A DNA stretch of 64,000 bases from Azadirachta indica (GCA_022749755.1 CM040447.1:1668033-1732032), one strand, 5' to 3'. Counted from the first letter of the stretch, positions 23,103 to 33,944 are shown. Made by a program: numbers and translations. The notes: a model not told the origin generated them from the sequence alone.

Positions 23103-23900
23103 ATGGTTTTAATGATTGTGAATCGCTTGATGACAATGGAGAGGAAGAGGAGGTGAGACCAAGGGCAAGAAAGAACAACAATAATAACATTAGTGGGATC
23201 AAGCTGAAAATTCCATCATTTATGTAAGAATGGATCCCGAGGCATACTTGATTGGGAAACGAAGATTGAATAAATGTTTAATTGCAATGACTACACTGAA
23301 TCCAAGAAGTTGAAGCTAACCATGGCTGTTTTCGAAGTTTATGCTATTACTTGGTGGGATCATACTAAACAAAAGCGAAGGAGAAATAGGGAAAGACCTA
23401 TTGAAGAGTGGAGAGATCTGAAATCTATCATGCGCAAGAGATTTGTACCAAGCTACTACTATAGAGAATTGTACAATCGACTTCAAAATTTCGCTCAAGT
23501 ACCTTGAGCAAATATAGAGAGGTAGCTATGATAAGAGCAAATATAGAGGAAGATAATGAAGCTACAATGGCAAGATTTCTCAATGGTTTGAACAAGGAGT
23601 TTTTTAATGTGGTTGAATTGCAGTTATATATGCTAGAAGACTTGTTTCACCTTGCTTTGAAGGTTGAGAAACAACTGAAAAAGAGAGATGGTACAACTCG
23701 GTTTTCCTCTTATACTTCTTCATTCAAATCAAATTCGAGGAAAGATGACAAGGTTTCATCATCCAAGCCTAAAATCGAATTTAAAGAGTCTCCAAAAACA
23801 TCCAACCCAAGTAAAGACAAGGTTATGCTTGATTCTACTACTAACATAAGAAATATTAAATGTTTTAAGTGTCAAGGTGTAGGACATTACAAGTAGGATT
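23103..23900 (+). pseudogene. C' gag fragment (unit 1)
   Basis: Corresponds to codons ~75 onward of the C gag at 25996. Recognisable blocks are [64 protein letters not shown] and the CCHC knuckle start [13 protein letters not shown] base is missing near 23224 (FYGRMDP region), a stop falls in TTGAATAAATG at 23266-23272, 30-odd bases are missing at 23500 (also in unit 2), and the knuckle is cut by TAG at 23894-23896 where C has CGG. Gag capsid function is lost. Confidence 0.8.
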
Positions 23901-24300
23901 GTCCAAATCAAAGAACCATATTCATGCTTGATAGAGAGTACTATTCGGCTAATAAAGAGGAGAATGAATAAGAGACGATGCCACCTCTTGAAGATGCAAG
24001 TGCTAAAAAAGGGGATGAGCAATTTACTATGGCTGAAAGTGGTAAGGCTCTTGTAGCAAGAAGAGTTTTGAATATGCCAGTCCAACAGGAAGAATGTGAT
24101 CAAAGAGAGAATGTCTTCCATACAAGGTGTCTTGTAAAAGATAGGGTTTGTGATATAATAATTGATGGTGGTAGTATAACTAATGTTGCTAGTACTACCC
24201 TCGTAAAAAAGTTGGGGTTACCCACTTTAAAACATCCACATTCTTACAAGTTGAAGTGGCTTAATAATTGTGGGGAAGTTAGGTTGACAAAGCAAGTTCT
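23901..24300 (+). pseudogene. C' protease fragment, disrupted by C insertion (unit 1)
   Basis: Open from 23978: [20 protein letters not shown], then [19 protein letters not shown] and the active-site box IIIDGGSITNVAS. It continues [20 protein letters not shown] to KQVLV, where the C LTR starts at 24306. The next bases of the same gene (CCTTTAAAATAGG) are found antisense at 28278-28370, beyond the same target duplication. Unit 2 at 56059-56607 shows the uninterrupted version. Confidence 0.85.
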
Positions 24301-24305
24301 TGTTG
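24301..24305 (+). other. Target-site duplication TGTTG (C insertion)
   Basis: TGTTG directly before the LTR start TGATGCAAAT. The partner is CAACA at 28371-28375, the reverse complement, next to the end of the minus-strand C LTR. The uninterrupted site is CTTGTTGCCTTT in unit 2 near 56385. Five bases is the usual Ty3/gypsy length. Confidence 0.85.
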
Positions 24306-25155
24306 TGATGCAAATACGGATGCACACAAGAGCAATGATCCAATTCAGCTACCTAATGGTCCCGTTACAAGAGCAAGAATGAAGAAATTCAAAGATGCAT
24401 TGAATGGGATGATTCAAGGTTTGTGGGATGATCTTACAACAATTCAAGAGTGTAAGAAAGAGTCAAATATCAAGCTTGGACTTCAAGACAATGATCAGAG
24501 CTTGGTAACATTGACACAAGTACAAGAAGGCAAAACCTGAGGATTAAAGCTTCTACGGAATTCAACTTCTCAAATTTGTATAAGACCATATTCGAACAAT
24601 GTCTCAAGGCTAAGCAAGCATGTTCAAGTTCTTTTAATTGCAGTTCAAATCAGATCGTCATCATGATGCAAGTTTCGAATTCCATGTGCCAGTTTGGGCT
24701 AAGTTGCTGTTCAAACCCATCATCTATTTTAGTCTTATTTATAAACATATATTTATAATTTGTTATGTGTTTGGGCTGTTAATGGTAATTATTAAGCTCA
24801 AATTCAGTTTATTTTATTTAAAGTTAGAATAAGTTTAATTTTGTGGCCAAACACTCCAATTAGGGTTACTTATCTCCTATACCCTTATATATTCAGCCAC
24901 ATGCTCCCATGGAGGCAGCAATTACTTTTCTTGAATGAAATTAAATTGAGAGTGTTTTCTCTTATTTTGATTTTTGCTTGAATCAAGGTTCTTACAATCA
25001 AAGCTAATTACTTTGAGGGTATTTATTCTAAGGTTCTATTTCACAAGTTGAAATTGGGTTACAGACTTGGGTGAATCTGATTTAACTTTCCAAGAAGTTG
25101 CTTCCATGCGTAAAGATATTGGGTCTCAAGTTTAATATACTCGGGGTTCGTATCA
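24306..25155 (+). mobile_element. Family C LTR (5' LTR of C element 1)
   Basis: 850 bp from TGATGCAAATACGGATGC to GGTTCGTATCA. Boundaries are set by the target duplication here and, independently, by the solo LTR at 37699-38548, also 850 bp. The first ~230 bases are an open frame that continues pol when this sequence serves as 3' LTR: NDANTDAHKSND, then GPVTRARMKKFKDALNGMIQ, ending TQVQEGKT at 24538. A TATA box is at 24884-24893. Confidence 0.93.
24884..24893 (+). promoter_or_regulatory. TATA box of C LTR
   Basis: CTTATATATTC lies about 265 bases before the LTR end. It is conserved in the solo LTR (38276-38285) and, antisense, in the LTRs at 28376 and 49330. It probably marks the U3/R promoter. 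The start site is not visible. Confidence 0.55.
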
Positions 25156-25158
25156 GTT

Positions 25159-25170
25159 TGGTATTAGAGC
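25159..25170 (+). other. Primer-binding site, initiator tRNA-Met (family C)
   Basis: TGGTATTAGAGC, one mismatch from TGGTATCAGAGC, the complement of plant initiator tRNA-Met, three bases after the LTR end. Confidence 0.8.
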
Positions 25171-25995
25171 TATGGCTCTAAATCAGGTTATATCGTCTTT
25201 CAAATTTGTTTATTTGTTTCTTTAGTTTCTGAGTCTGTTTTGCTTCAATTCCATTTATTTTCGTTTTTATGTCTATCATATCAAAAAAAAAAAAAGAAGA
25301 GGGTTTCCTTTCAATTCACAGCAAGTCAAGTTTGGGTTGTATCAATCTCCAATTCGGTTGATTTAGTCTTTGTCTATTCGTTTCTTTTCTGTCTGTGTCT
25401 ATTTATTTTTGTTTGGTCACTCCTACGTGTTTGGAGGTAAAAATAAAAATAAAAAAAATAAAAAAAAGGAGAGAAAAAGCAAAGCCTTTGGCTAAAAGAA
25501 GAAAAAAAAAAAGGGGGGGTAGGTGTTGAACGAAAATAAGGAAAATAGAAAGAAAAATCATATTGCTTCAAGGAGTTTGACCAAATCAAGCCTACATTCC
25601 AAAAACAAGCTTCCTAATCTTTCCATAATTTTTGGTTGACTTTCCTATTCCTGTACTGATTTTTTTTTTCTTTTCTTTGTTCTTAATCTTTCCTTTATCA
25701 TTTCTAAAAATCTATTTCCTAGTCCTTGTGCTTTCCCAGTTTGTTACCTATCTAAATTAGTTTTATTTTACTTTTCATTGTATTTAGTAAGTTTGTATAA
25801 ATTTTGATTTTTTGCAACTATTCTTAATAAGAAAATTAGAGTGGAAAAAGGCTTAATGTGAGCTCATCTAGAAAAAAGCCATAAAATTAAGTGTGAAACA
25901 CGAGCGAACTTGAGTGATAACATTACTTGAGTGAAACACGTGAGGGAGTGAAGTGAGAAAATTATTCTTTTGCTTTATTAACTTTGTCTTGAAGG
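25171..25995 (+). mobile_element. Untranslated leader of C element 1
   Basis: 825 bases between the primer site and the gag ATG, with A-rich tracts at 25280-25296 and 25440-25530 and no conserved frame. The parts 25440-25995 recur antisense at 18607-19185 and 48500-49060. Confidence 0.75.
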
Positions 25996-27204
25996 ATGAG
26001 TGGACAAGTAAGAAATCCACAAAGTGAGATAGATCGATTCCAAGCTTTAACCGAGTTGTTGCAAGCCATGGATAGAAAATATGGAGAGTTGGTTGATAGA
26101 ATGGAGAGGCTGGAGGTTTCAACCACAAGAGGGCAGCCACCTAATGCTCCTAATCCAACCATGCAAATTAGGCGAGTTCCGAGAAGAGCTCAATTAGATG
26201 ATGGCTTTAATGATAGTGAATCGCTTGATGACAATGGAGAGGAAGAAGAGGTGAGACCGAGGGTAAGAAACAATAATAATAGCAACAGTGGGGTCAAACT
26301 GAAAATTCCACCATTTTATGGAAGAATGGATCCTGAGGCATACTTAGATTGGGAAACGAAGATTAAATTAGTGTTTGATTGCAATGACTATACTGAATCC
26401 AAGAAGTTGAAGCTTGCCGTGGCTGTTTTTGAAGCTTATGCTATTACTTGGTGGGATGATACTAAGCAAAAGCGAAGGAGAAATTGGGAAAGGCCCATTG
26501 AAGAGTGGAGAGATCTGAAATCCATCATGCGCAAGAGATTTGTACCAAGCTACTACTATAGAGAATTGTATAATCGACTTCAAAATCTCACTCAAGGGTC
26601 TAAAAGTGTTGAGGAATATTACAAGGAGATGGAGGTAGCAATGATAAGAGCAAATGTAGAGGAAGATAATGAGGCTACAATGGCAAAATTTCTCAATGGT
26701 TTGAACAAAGAGATTTCTAATGTGGTTGAATTGCAGCCATATATGGAGCTAGAAGACTTGCTTCACCTTGCATTGAAGGTTGAGAAGCAACTGAAAAAGA
26801 GAGGTCGTACAAGTCAGTTTTCCTCCTATACTTCTGCATTCAAATCAAATTGGAGGAAAGATGATAAGGCTTCGTCATCCAAGCCTAAAATCGAATCCAA
26901 AGAGTTTCCCAAAACATCCAACTCAAGTAAAGACAAGGGTAAGTTTGATTCTACTACTAACACTAGAAATATTAAATGTTTTAAATGTCAAGGTGTAGGA
27001 CATTACAAGCGGGATTGCCCAAATCAAAGAACCATATTCATGCTTGAGGGAGAGTACTATTCGGCCAGTGAAGAGGAGAATGAACAAGAGACGATGCCAA
27101 CTCTTGAAGATGCAAGTGATGAAGAAGAGGATGAGCAATTTACTATGGCAGAAAGTGGTAAGGCTCTTGTATCAAGAAGAGTTTTGAATATGCAAGTCCA
27201 ATAG
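25996..27204 (+). pseudogene. Gag of C element 1 (402 codons to a premature stop)
   Basis: The ATG at 25996 (AAGGATGAG) opens the longest intact Gag here. Residues ~95-270 form the retrotransposon Gag core: [100 protein letters not shown] basic, serine-rich part follows, then a CCHC knuckle at residues 328-341 ([14 protein letters not shown]). Gag would build the particle and bind RNA. Gag and protease share one frame, as in chromoviruses. The frame stops at TAG 27202-27204 where C element 2 has CAG, a C-to-T change, so the true protein was longer. Confidence 0.88.
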
Positions 27205-27870
27205 GATGAATGTGATCAAAGAGAGAATCTCTTCCATACTAGGTGTCTTGTAAAGGATAGGGTTTGTGATGTGATAATTGATGGTGGCAGTGTAACTAAT
27301 GTTGCTAGTACTACTCTTGTAGAAAAGTTAGGGTTACCTACTTTAAAACATCCACATCCTTACAAGTTGAAGTGGCTTAATGATTGTAGGGAAATTAGGG
27401 TGACAAAGCAAGTTCTTGTTGCCTTCAAAATAGGCAAGTATAGAGATGAGTTGTTGTTTGATGTAGTGCCCATGTATGCTGGCCATCTCTTGTTGGGACG
27501 CCCTTGGCAATTTGACAGAAGGGTGTTATACAATGGTTTTACAAATCATTGTACTTTTGAGAAGGATGGGAAGAAAATTACTCTTGTACCACTTTCACCT
27601 AAAGAAGTTTATGAGGGTGAGTTTAGAAAAATGCAAAGTCAGAGAGAAAACAAGAGTGAGGAGAAAAGAGTGAGTGAAGTTGTAACAAAGGAGGGTAAGT
27701 TTTCAAAAGAAAAGAGTGGCAAAAAGAATGAGAAAGAAAAACAAGTGAGTTCGACTGGAGAGGGGCAGAATTCAAATGAGGGAAAAAGAGTGGAGGAAAA
27801 AGAAACAATTGAGTGTAAAATGAAACAAGTGAGCTTTTATGCAAAAAGGAGTGATATTAGGGTGGCTTAG
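27205..27870 (+). pseudogene. Protease and linker of C element 1
   Basis: Continues the Gag frame after the stop. It contains [20 protein letters not shown], the aspartic protease active-site box of this lineage, then [16 protein letters not shown] lysine- and glutamate-rich linker follows (about 27620-27830; [13 protein letters not shown]). The frame ends at TAG 27868-27870, where C element 2 has TGG. Apart from these two stops the protease looks undamaged. Confidence 0.85.
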
Positions 27871-28277
27871 TTTTCCAACAAAAGTATACTTGTACTTATA
27901 TACAAGGAACTTTACTTAAACACTAATGACCTTAATACTTCTTTGCCTACTGCATTTGTTTCTCTTTTACAGGCTTATGAAAATGTTTTTCCCGAGGAGG
28001 TGCCCAATAAATTGCCGCCCATTAGGGGTATCGAGCATCAGATCGATTTTATTCCTGGAGCTTCAATGCCAAATAAATCAGCTTATAGGAGTAATCCCGA
28101 GGAAACAAAGGAGCTTCAAAGGCAAGTTGAGAAGTTGTTAACAAAGGGATATGTTAGAGAAAGTATGAGTCCATGTGCTGTTCCTGTTCTATTGGTACCT
28201 AAGAAAGATGGCTCTTGGCGTATGTGTGTTGATTGTCGTGCAATTAATAACATTACGGTAAAGTATCGCCATCCTAT
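27871..28277 (+). pseudogene. Start of reverse transcriptase, C element 1, truncated
   Basis: Reads [83 protein letters not shown] and stops there. This is the fingers part of RT before the first catalytic Asp. At 28274-28277 the sequence switches to an antisense C' protease piece; the shared CTAT at the join suggests a microhomology junction. The rest of RT, RNase H, integrase and 3' LTR of element 1 are not in the window. Confidence 0.85.
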
Positions 28278-28370
28278 CATATTACCAAAGGCCTCCTAAC
28301 AATAGATGACCAGTATGCTTAAGTACTACATCAAACAACAACTCATCTCTATACTTGCCTATTTTAAAGG
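28278..28370 (-). pseudogene. Antisense C' protease fragment (right flank of a C insertion)
   Basis: On the minus strand it reads on from the CAACA/TGTTG duplication: [15 protein letters not shown] then TGHLLLGGLW and a stop, the part of C' protease that should follow 24305. It matches unit 2 at 56385-56480, including the GG of LLLGGLW where C has GR. It shows that the C LTR to its right was inserted at the same C' site as the LTR at 24306. Confidence 0.85.
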
Positions 28371-28375
28371 CAACA
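28371..28375 (-). other. Target-site duplication TGTTG, second copy (antisense)
   Basis: CAACA on the plus strand, adjacent to the outer end of the minus-strand C LTR. Partner of 24301-24305. Confidence 0.8.
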
Positions 28376-29227
28376 TGATACGAACACCGAGTATATTAAA
28401 CTTGAGACCCAATATCTTTACGCATGGAAGCAACTTCTTGGAAAGCTAAATCAGATTCACCCAAGTTTGTAACCCAATTTCAACTTGTGAAATAGAACCT
28501 TAGAATAAATACCCTCAAAGTAATTAGCTTTGATTGTAAGAACCTTGATTCAAGCAAGAATCAAAATAAGAGAAAACACTCTCAATTTAATTTCATTCAA
28601 GAAAAGTAATTGCTGCCTCCATGGGAGCATGTGGCTGAATATATAAGGGTACAGGAGATAAGTAACCCTAATTGGAGTGTTTGGCCACAAAATTAAACTT
28701 ATTCTAACTTTAAATAAAATAAACTGAATTTGAGCTTAATAATTACCATTAACAGCCCAAACACATAACAAATTATAAATATATGTTTATAAATAAGACT
28801 AAAATAGATGATGGGATTGAACAGCAACTTAGCCCAAACTGGCACATGGAATTCGAAACTTGCATCATGATGACGATCTGATTCGAACTGCAATTAAAAG
28901 AACTTGAACATGCTTGCTTAGCCTTGAGACATCGTTCGAATATGGTCTTATACAAATTTGAGAAGTTGAATTCCGTAGAAGCTTTTTAATCTTCAGGTTT
29001 TGCCTTCTTGTACTTGTGTCAATGTTACCAAGCTCTGATCATTGTCTGGAAGTCCAAGCTTGATATTTGACTCTTTCTTACACTCTTGAATTGTTGTAAG
29101 ATCATCCCACAAACCTTGAATCATCCCATTCAATGCATCTTTGAATTTCTTCATTCTTGCTCTTGTAACGGGACCATTAGGTAGCTGAATTAGATCATTG
29201 CTCTTGTGTGCATCCGTATTTGCATCA
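28376..29227 (-). mobile_element. Family C LTR (3' LTR of C element 2)
   Basis: 852 bp. On the minus strand it runs from TGATGCAAATACGGATGC (29227) to GTTCGTATCA (28376). The pol frame from 29228 enters it and ends at 28993 (TQVQEGKT), so the last ~78 codons of pol are LTR-encoded. TATA box antisense near 28637-28650. Confidence 0.92.
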
Positions 29228-30593
29228 TTCCCTCGCTCCTCAAGATGATTCGTCCACGAATCTTCACCATCTACATCAAAAGGAGAAAGATCAGCCACAT
29301 TAAAAGTTGCATTCACAGTATACTCACCAGGAAGATCCAATTTATAGGCATTATCATTGATCTTCTCAACAACTTGAAAGGGACCATCTCCTCTTGGATG
29401 TAGCTTTGACTTCCTTTGAGTTGGAAACCTTTCCTTTCGCATATGTACCCAATCCCAATCACCAGGCTCGAATACAACGCGCCTTCGTCCTTTGTTTACT
29501 TGGCTTGTAATTTGTTGATTCTTCTTTTCAATATTCTTGCGCACATCTGCATGTAGTTTTCTCACCAATTCTGCCTTTGTTTTCCCATCTAAGCTAGTTC
29601 TTTCATCACAAGGTAAAGGAACTAAATCCAAAAGGGTTAATGGGTTAAAACCATAAACAATTTCAAATGGTGAAAAACCAGTAGTAGAATGCACAACTCT
29701 ATTATATGCGAATTCAACAAATGGAATGCACTCTTCCCAATTCTTCAAATTCTTTTGGACAATAGCACGCAACAAAGTTCCCAAAGTCCTATTCACAACT
29801 TCTGTTTGACCATCAGTTTGTGGGTGACAAGTAGTAGAATATAACAATTTAGTACCCAATTTACTCTACAAAACTTTCCAAAAATGACTTAGAAACTTCA
29901 CATCTCTATCACTAACTATAGTTTTTGGAATGCCATGCAAACGCACTACTTCCCTAAAGAACAGATTTGCAATATTAGTGGCATTATCAGTTTTATTACA
30001 AGGTATAAAATGTGACATCTTGGAAAACCTATCAACCACTACAAAAATAGAATCGTTTCCCTTTTTCGATCTAGGTAAACCCAAAACAAAATTCATGGAA
30101 ATATTAGTCCAAGGTTCACTAGAAACAGGTAAAGGAGTATACAAACCTTGATTTAAAACTTTAGATTTAGCTTGTTTGCACACAACACATCTATCACAAA
30201 CTTTTTGCATATCATTTTTCATTTTAGGCCAATAGAAGTGTTCATCTAAAGTATCTAAAGTTTTTGTAATGCCAAAATGTCCCATTAAACCACCCCCATG
30301 AGACTCTTTTACAAGCAATTCTCTCAGAAAACAAATAGGTATGCACAATTTATTTTCTTTAAACAAAAACCCATCCATTCTATAGAACTTACCATATGCA
30401 GCTTTCTCATATGCTTTGAAAATGATAGAAAAGTCAGTATCATCATCATAAAGAGTTTTAATATGTTCAAATCCAAGCATTCTTGCATCTAAAGCATTAA
30501 GTAAAGTATACCTCCTTGAAAGTGCATCAGCCACAACATTATCTTTACCTTGCTTGTATTTAATCACATAAGGAAAAGTCTCAATAAATTCGA
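28993..30593 (-). pseudogene. Integrase of C element 2, with LTR-encoded tail
   Basis: Two open parts, 30567-29866 and 29859-28993, are split by a TAG at 29863-29865 in a Trp position (WKVL then SKLGTKLLYS). Before it are the end of RNase H ([15 protein letters not shown]), the zinc finger ([10 protein letters not shown] then CDRCVVCKQ) and two catalytic Asp ([21 protein letters not shown]). After it is the Glu (QTDGQTEVVNRTL), then the C-terminal domain (GDGPFQVVEKINDNAYKLDL, NVADLSPFDVDGEDSW). The tail has no chromodomain I can see; it ends with GPVTRARMKKFKDALNGMIQ inside the LTR, as in CRM-type elements. Only one base change separates this from an open integrase. Confidence 0.88.
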
Positions 30594-32655
30594 CTCATTT
30601 GGCATGTCGTTTGTTCAACTTACCTTGACTTTTAATGAACTTCAAAGATTGATGGTCAGTATGAATAACAAATTCCTTAGGCCATAAGTAATGCTGCCAA
30701 TTTTTCAAAGCTCTAACCAAAGCATAAAGCTCTTTGTCGTAAGTAGGATAATTCAATGAGGCGCCATGGAGCTTTTCACTAAAGTAGGCAATTGGCCTCT
30801 TTTCCTGCATAAGAACAGCCCCAATGCCCAATCCTGATGCATCACATTCAAGTTCAAAAGTATTAGCAAAGTTAGGCAAGGCAAGAATGGGTGCCTTACA
30901 AAGTTTATCTTTCAATAAAGTAAATGCATGCTCTTGTTCTTTGTCCCACTTAAAAGTACAATTCTTTTTAAATACCTCTGTAAGGGGTGCCGCAATGGTG
31001 CTAAAATCTTTTATAAACCGTCTATAAAAACTAGCCAATCCATGAAAACTTCTTACCTCACTTACCGATTTAGGAGTAGGCCAATTTTTAATAGCACTTA
31101 CCTTCTCTTCATCAACTTCAACGCCTTGAACACTTACCACGAAACCTAAAAACACAATTCGATCTAAACAAAAAGAACATTTTTTAAAGTTAGCATATAA
31201 CTTTTCTTTCCTCAAACTATCAAGTACAGCCCTTAAATGTTCTACATGTTCATTCGAATTTTTAGAATATACAAGGATATCATCAAAGTATACAACAACA
31301 AATTTTCCAATTAAATCTTTCAAAACATGATTCATAAGCCTCATGAAAGTACTACGTGCATTAGTTAAACCAAAAGGCATAACTAACCATTCATACAGAC
31401 CATATTTTGTTTCGAATGCAGTTTTCCACTCATCACCCTCTCTCATGCGAATTTGATGATACCCACTTTTCAAATCAATTTTGCTAAAGATAGTAGAACC
31501 ATATAATTCATCAAGCATATCATCTAGCCTAGGAATAGGATGGCGATACTTTACCGTAATGTTATTAATTGCACGACAATCAACACACATACGCCAAGAG
31601 CCATCTTTCTTAGGTACCAATAGAACAGGAACAGCACATGGACTCATACTTTCTCTAACATATCCCTTTGTTAACAACTCCTCAACTTGCCTTTGAAGCT
31701 CCTTTGTCTCCTCGGGATTACTCCTATAGGCTGATTTATTTGGAATTGAAACTCCAGGAATAAAATCGATCTGATGCTCGATACCCCTAATGGGCGGCAA
31801 TTCATTGGGCATCTCCTCGGGAAAAACATCTTCATAAGCCTGTAAAAGAGAAACAAATGCAGTAGGCAAAGAAGTATTAAGGTCATTAGTGTTTAAGTAA
31901 AGTTCCTTGTACATAAGTACAAGTATACTTTTGTTGGAAAACCAAGCCACCCTAATATCACTCCTTTTTCTATAAAAGCTCACTTGTTTCTTTTTACACT
32001 CAATTGTTTCTTTTTCCTCCACTCTTTTTCCCTCATTTGAATTCTGCCCCTCTCCATTCGAACTCACTTGTTTTTCTTTCTCATTCTTTTTGCCACTCTT
32101 TTCTTTTGAAAACTTACCCTCATTTGTTACAACTTCACTCACTCTTGTTTTCTCTCTGACTTTGCATTTTTCTAAGCTCCCCTCATAAACTTCTTTAGGT
32201 GAAAGTGGTACAAGAGTAATTTTCTTCCCATCCTTCTCAAAAGTATAATGATTTGTAAAACCATTATGTAACACCCTTCTGTCAAATTGCCAAGGGCGTC
32301 CCAACAAGAGATGGCCAGCATGCATGGGCACTACATCAAACAACAACTCATCTCTATACTTGCCTATTTTGAAGGCAACAAGAACTTGCTTTGTCACCCT
32401 AATTTCCCCACAATCATTAAGCCACTTCAACTTGTAAGGATGTGGATGTTTTAAAGTAGGTAACCCTAACTTTTCTACAAGAGTAGTACTAGTAACATTA
32501 GTTACACTGCCACCATCAATTATCACATCACAAACCCTATCCTTTACAAGACACCTAGTATGGAAGAGATTCTCTCTTTGATCACATTCTTCCTGTTGGA
32601 CTTGCATATTCAAAACTCTTCTTGATACAAGAGCCTTACCACTTTCTGCCATAGT
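30594..32655 (-). pseudogene. Protease-RT-RNase H of C element 2
   Basis: A single 685-codon frame, the longest in the window. The protease box IIDGGSVTN is at residues ~44-52. The RT has [29 protein letters not shown] (Arg where relatives have Pro) and the active site YFDD at residues 455-458 (31279-31290). RNase H follows with [38 protein letters not shown] and [10 protein letters not shown]. It ends at a TGA at 30595, replacing the Trp codon of HAKWVEF. The upstream end is a TAA at 32659 separating it from the gag part. Gene order PR-RT-RH-IN is the Ty3/gypsy order. Confidence 0.92.
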
Positions 32656-32830
32656 AAATTACTCATCCCCTTCTTCATCACTTGCATCTTCAAGAGTTGG
32701 CATCGTCTCTTGTTCATTCTCCTCTTCACTGGCCGAATAGTACTCTCCCTCAAGCATGAATATGGTTTTTTGATTTGGGCAATCCCGCTTGTAATGTCCT
32801 ACACCTTGACATTTAAAACATTTAATATTT
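32656..32830 (-). pseudogene. Gag zinc knuckle of C element 2, truncated
   Basis: Codes [15 protein letters not shown], a complete CCHC knuckle, then the acidic end EENEQETMPTLEDASDEEGD. A TAA at 32659-32661 replaces the CAA of element 1. At about 32830 the element ends abruptly against satellite, so the rest of gag, leader and 5' LTR are missing. Confidence 0.88.
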
Positions 32831-33119
32831 TTGGTACTGATACTGAGTAATAAGACGTGTACTTTATCTTGAATTGAAATCGTTTTTTGAGTCAATTACG
32901 CATTTAACAATTCCGGCCCCCAAAATCGTACATTTTCAACTTCTCTGTTTTTCAATTAAAATATCCTGCAGTGATCCTCACAAAATGCTGAGTAACAAGA
33001 CATGTGGCCCTTCTCGAATTAAAATTGTTTTTCGAGTACGCTTCGTATTTGGCAATTTTGGCCCCCGAAAATCGTACAATTTTAACTTCTCCTTTTTTCG
33101 AAATAAAATACACCGTAAT
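32831..33119 (-). repeat. 145-bp satellite, minus orientation (left of D)
   Basis: Two monomers antisense to those at 1653-7878. The array is broken at 33119/33120 by element D and resumes in phase at 39263. Confidence 0.9.
33115..33119 (+). other. Target-site duplication GTAAT (left of D)
   Basis: GTAAT before the LTR start; the same five bases follow the D 3' LTR at 39263-39267. In intact monomers the site reads CACCGTAATGATCC, as expected. Confidence 0.92.
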
Positions 33120-33930
33120 TGATGCAAACGAAGTTGTGCTATCACGTAAACAAGAGGAGAACCTCAGACATAAAGTTGGAGACACTCAATTACAGCATTT
33201 ATATGATTCGCTACGCGTACCGAGTGGACCGATTACAAAAATTAGAGCCAAAACATTGGAAAGTGCCTTAAATGGACTAATTAAAAAGATGTGAGATTCA
33301 AATATAATTCAAGATATACATCTTGAAGAATTAGGCTCAGTGAACATCATTCAAGCGATCGGAGCTCAAGATGGCTAATATGAAAATGTTCGAAAATTAT
33401 AGTCCATTTATGTAATTTTAAGAATCTTAAAATGATATAATCACTTACATCATACACATTCGACGTCATTGCTTACGTCATATATATATGATGTCATTGC
33501 TTACGTTTTCATGTTTGAAATTTGTAGGTTTTAAAAGTCATAAGGTTTGAATTTATTTTTGTCAAATTGTTAGGTAGGATTGATAGCCTAACTTTTGACA
33601 TTTTCCTTTTATATTTGTCTATAAAAAAGCTTTCATTTCTTAAAATGAAAAAAAGCAATTTTGAGTGTTAAATTATTTCTTATAAGTTCTTGTTCTTGAG
33701 CTCTTCAAATTTAATTTCTTGTGGCGCTCAAAACAACCAAACTTATCATCTAAACTCTTAAGTATTTTTTTAAAGATTCTTGGTGTGGCGTTTGAGTAAA
33801 TCGTAGTCTTGGTTCTTATCTAGACAGGTATCGGGTCAAGGCTTTATAAACTTGTGTTTTAGATAAATCTTAGGGTTCTTTACTATATTCGGTGTTGGGT
33901 TTTGTCACGATATTGGTGAGGTTCGTATCA
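33120..33930 (+). mobile_element. Family D 5' LTR
   Basis: 811 bp, TGATGCAAACGAAGTTGTG to GAGGTTCGTATCA. The first ~170 bases continue the pol frame when used as 3' LTR (GPITKIRAKTLESALNGLIK, stop at 33292). U3 holds a doubled ACGTCATTGCTTACGT-like motif at 33462-33506; a TATA box is at 33620-33629. Confidence 0.92.
33620..33629 (+). promoter_or_regulatory. TATA box of D LTR
   Basis: TATAAAAAAG here and TATAAAAAGG at the same place in the 3' LTR (about 38953). It lies about 115 bases downstream of the paired ACGT-core motifs. Confidence 0.5.
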
Positions 33931-33932
33931 TT

Positions 33933-33944
33933 TGGTATCAGATC
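33933..33944 (+). other. Primer-binding site, initiator tRNA-Met (family D)
   Basis: TGGTATCAGATC, differing from TGGTATCAGAGC at one base, two bases after the LTR. Confidence 0.8.

Larger units (their letters stand above)
7879..24305 (+). repeat. Composite segment 'unit 1' of a large duplication
   Basis: Matches 40145-56389 in order and orientation: E LTR, B gag, inverted repeat, A RNase H-integrase, 3' region, A LTR, A PR-RT, antisense C leader, A integrase, 3' region, A LTR, C' gag-PR. All internal junctions are shared. Unit 1 alone keeps 8603-10577 (B LTR, primer site, gag ATG) and 12589-12921. Confidence 0.88.

Noticed and set aside
30824..31149. Plus-strand frames within 29206-31886
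   Set aside because: They are shadows of the long minus-strand C2 pol frames, which carry clear RT, RNase H and integrase motifs.
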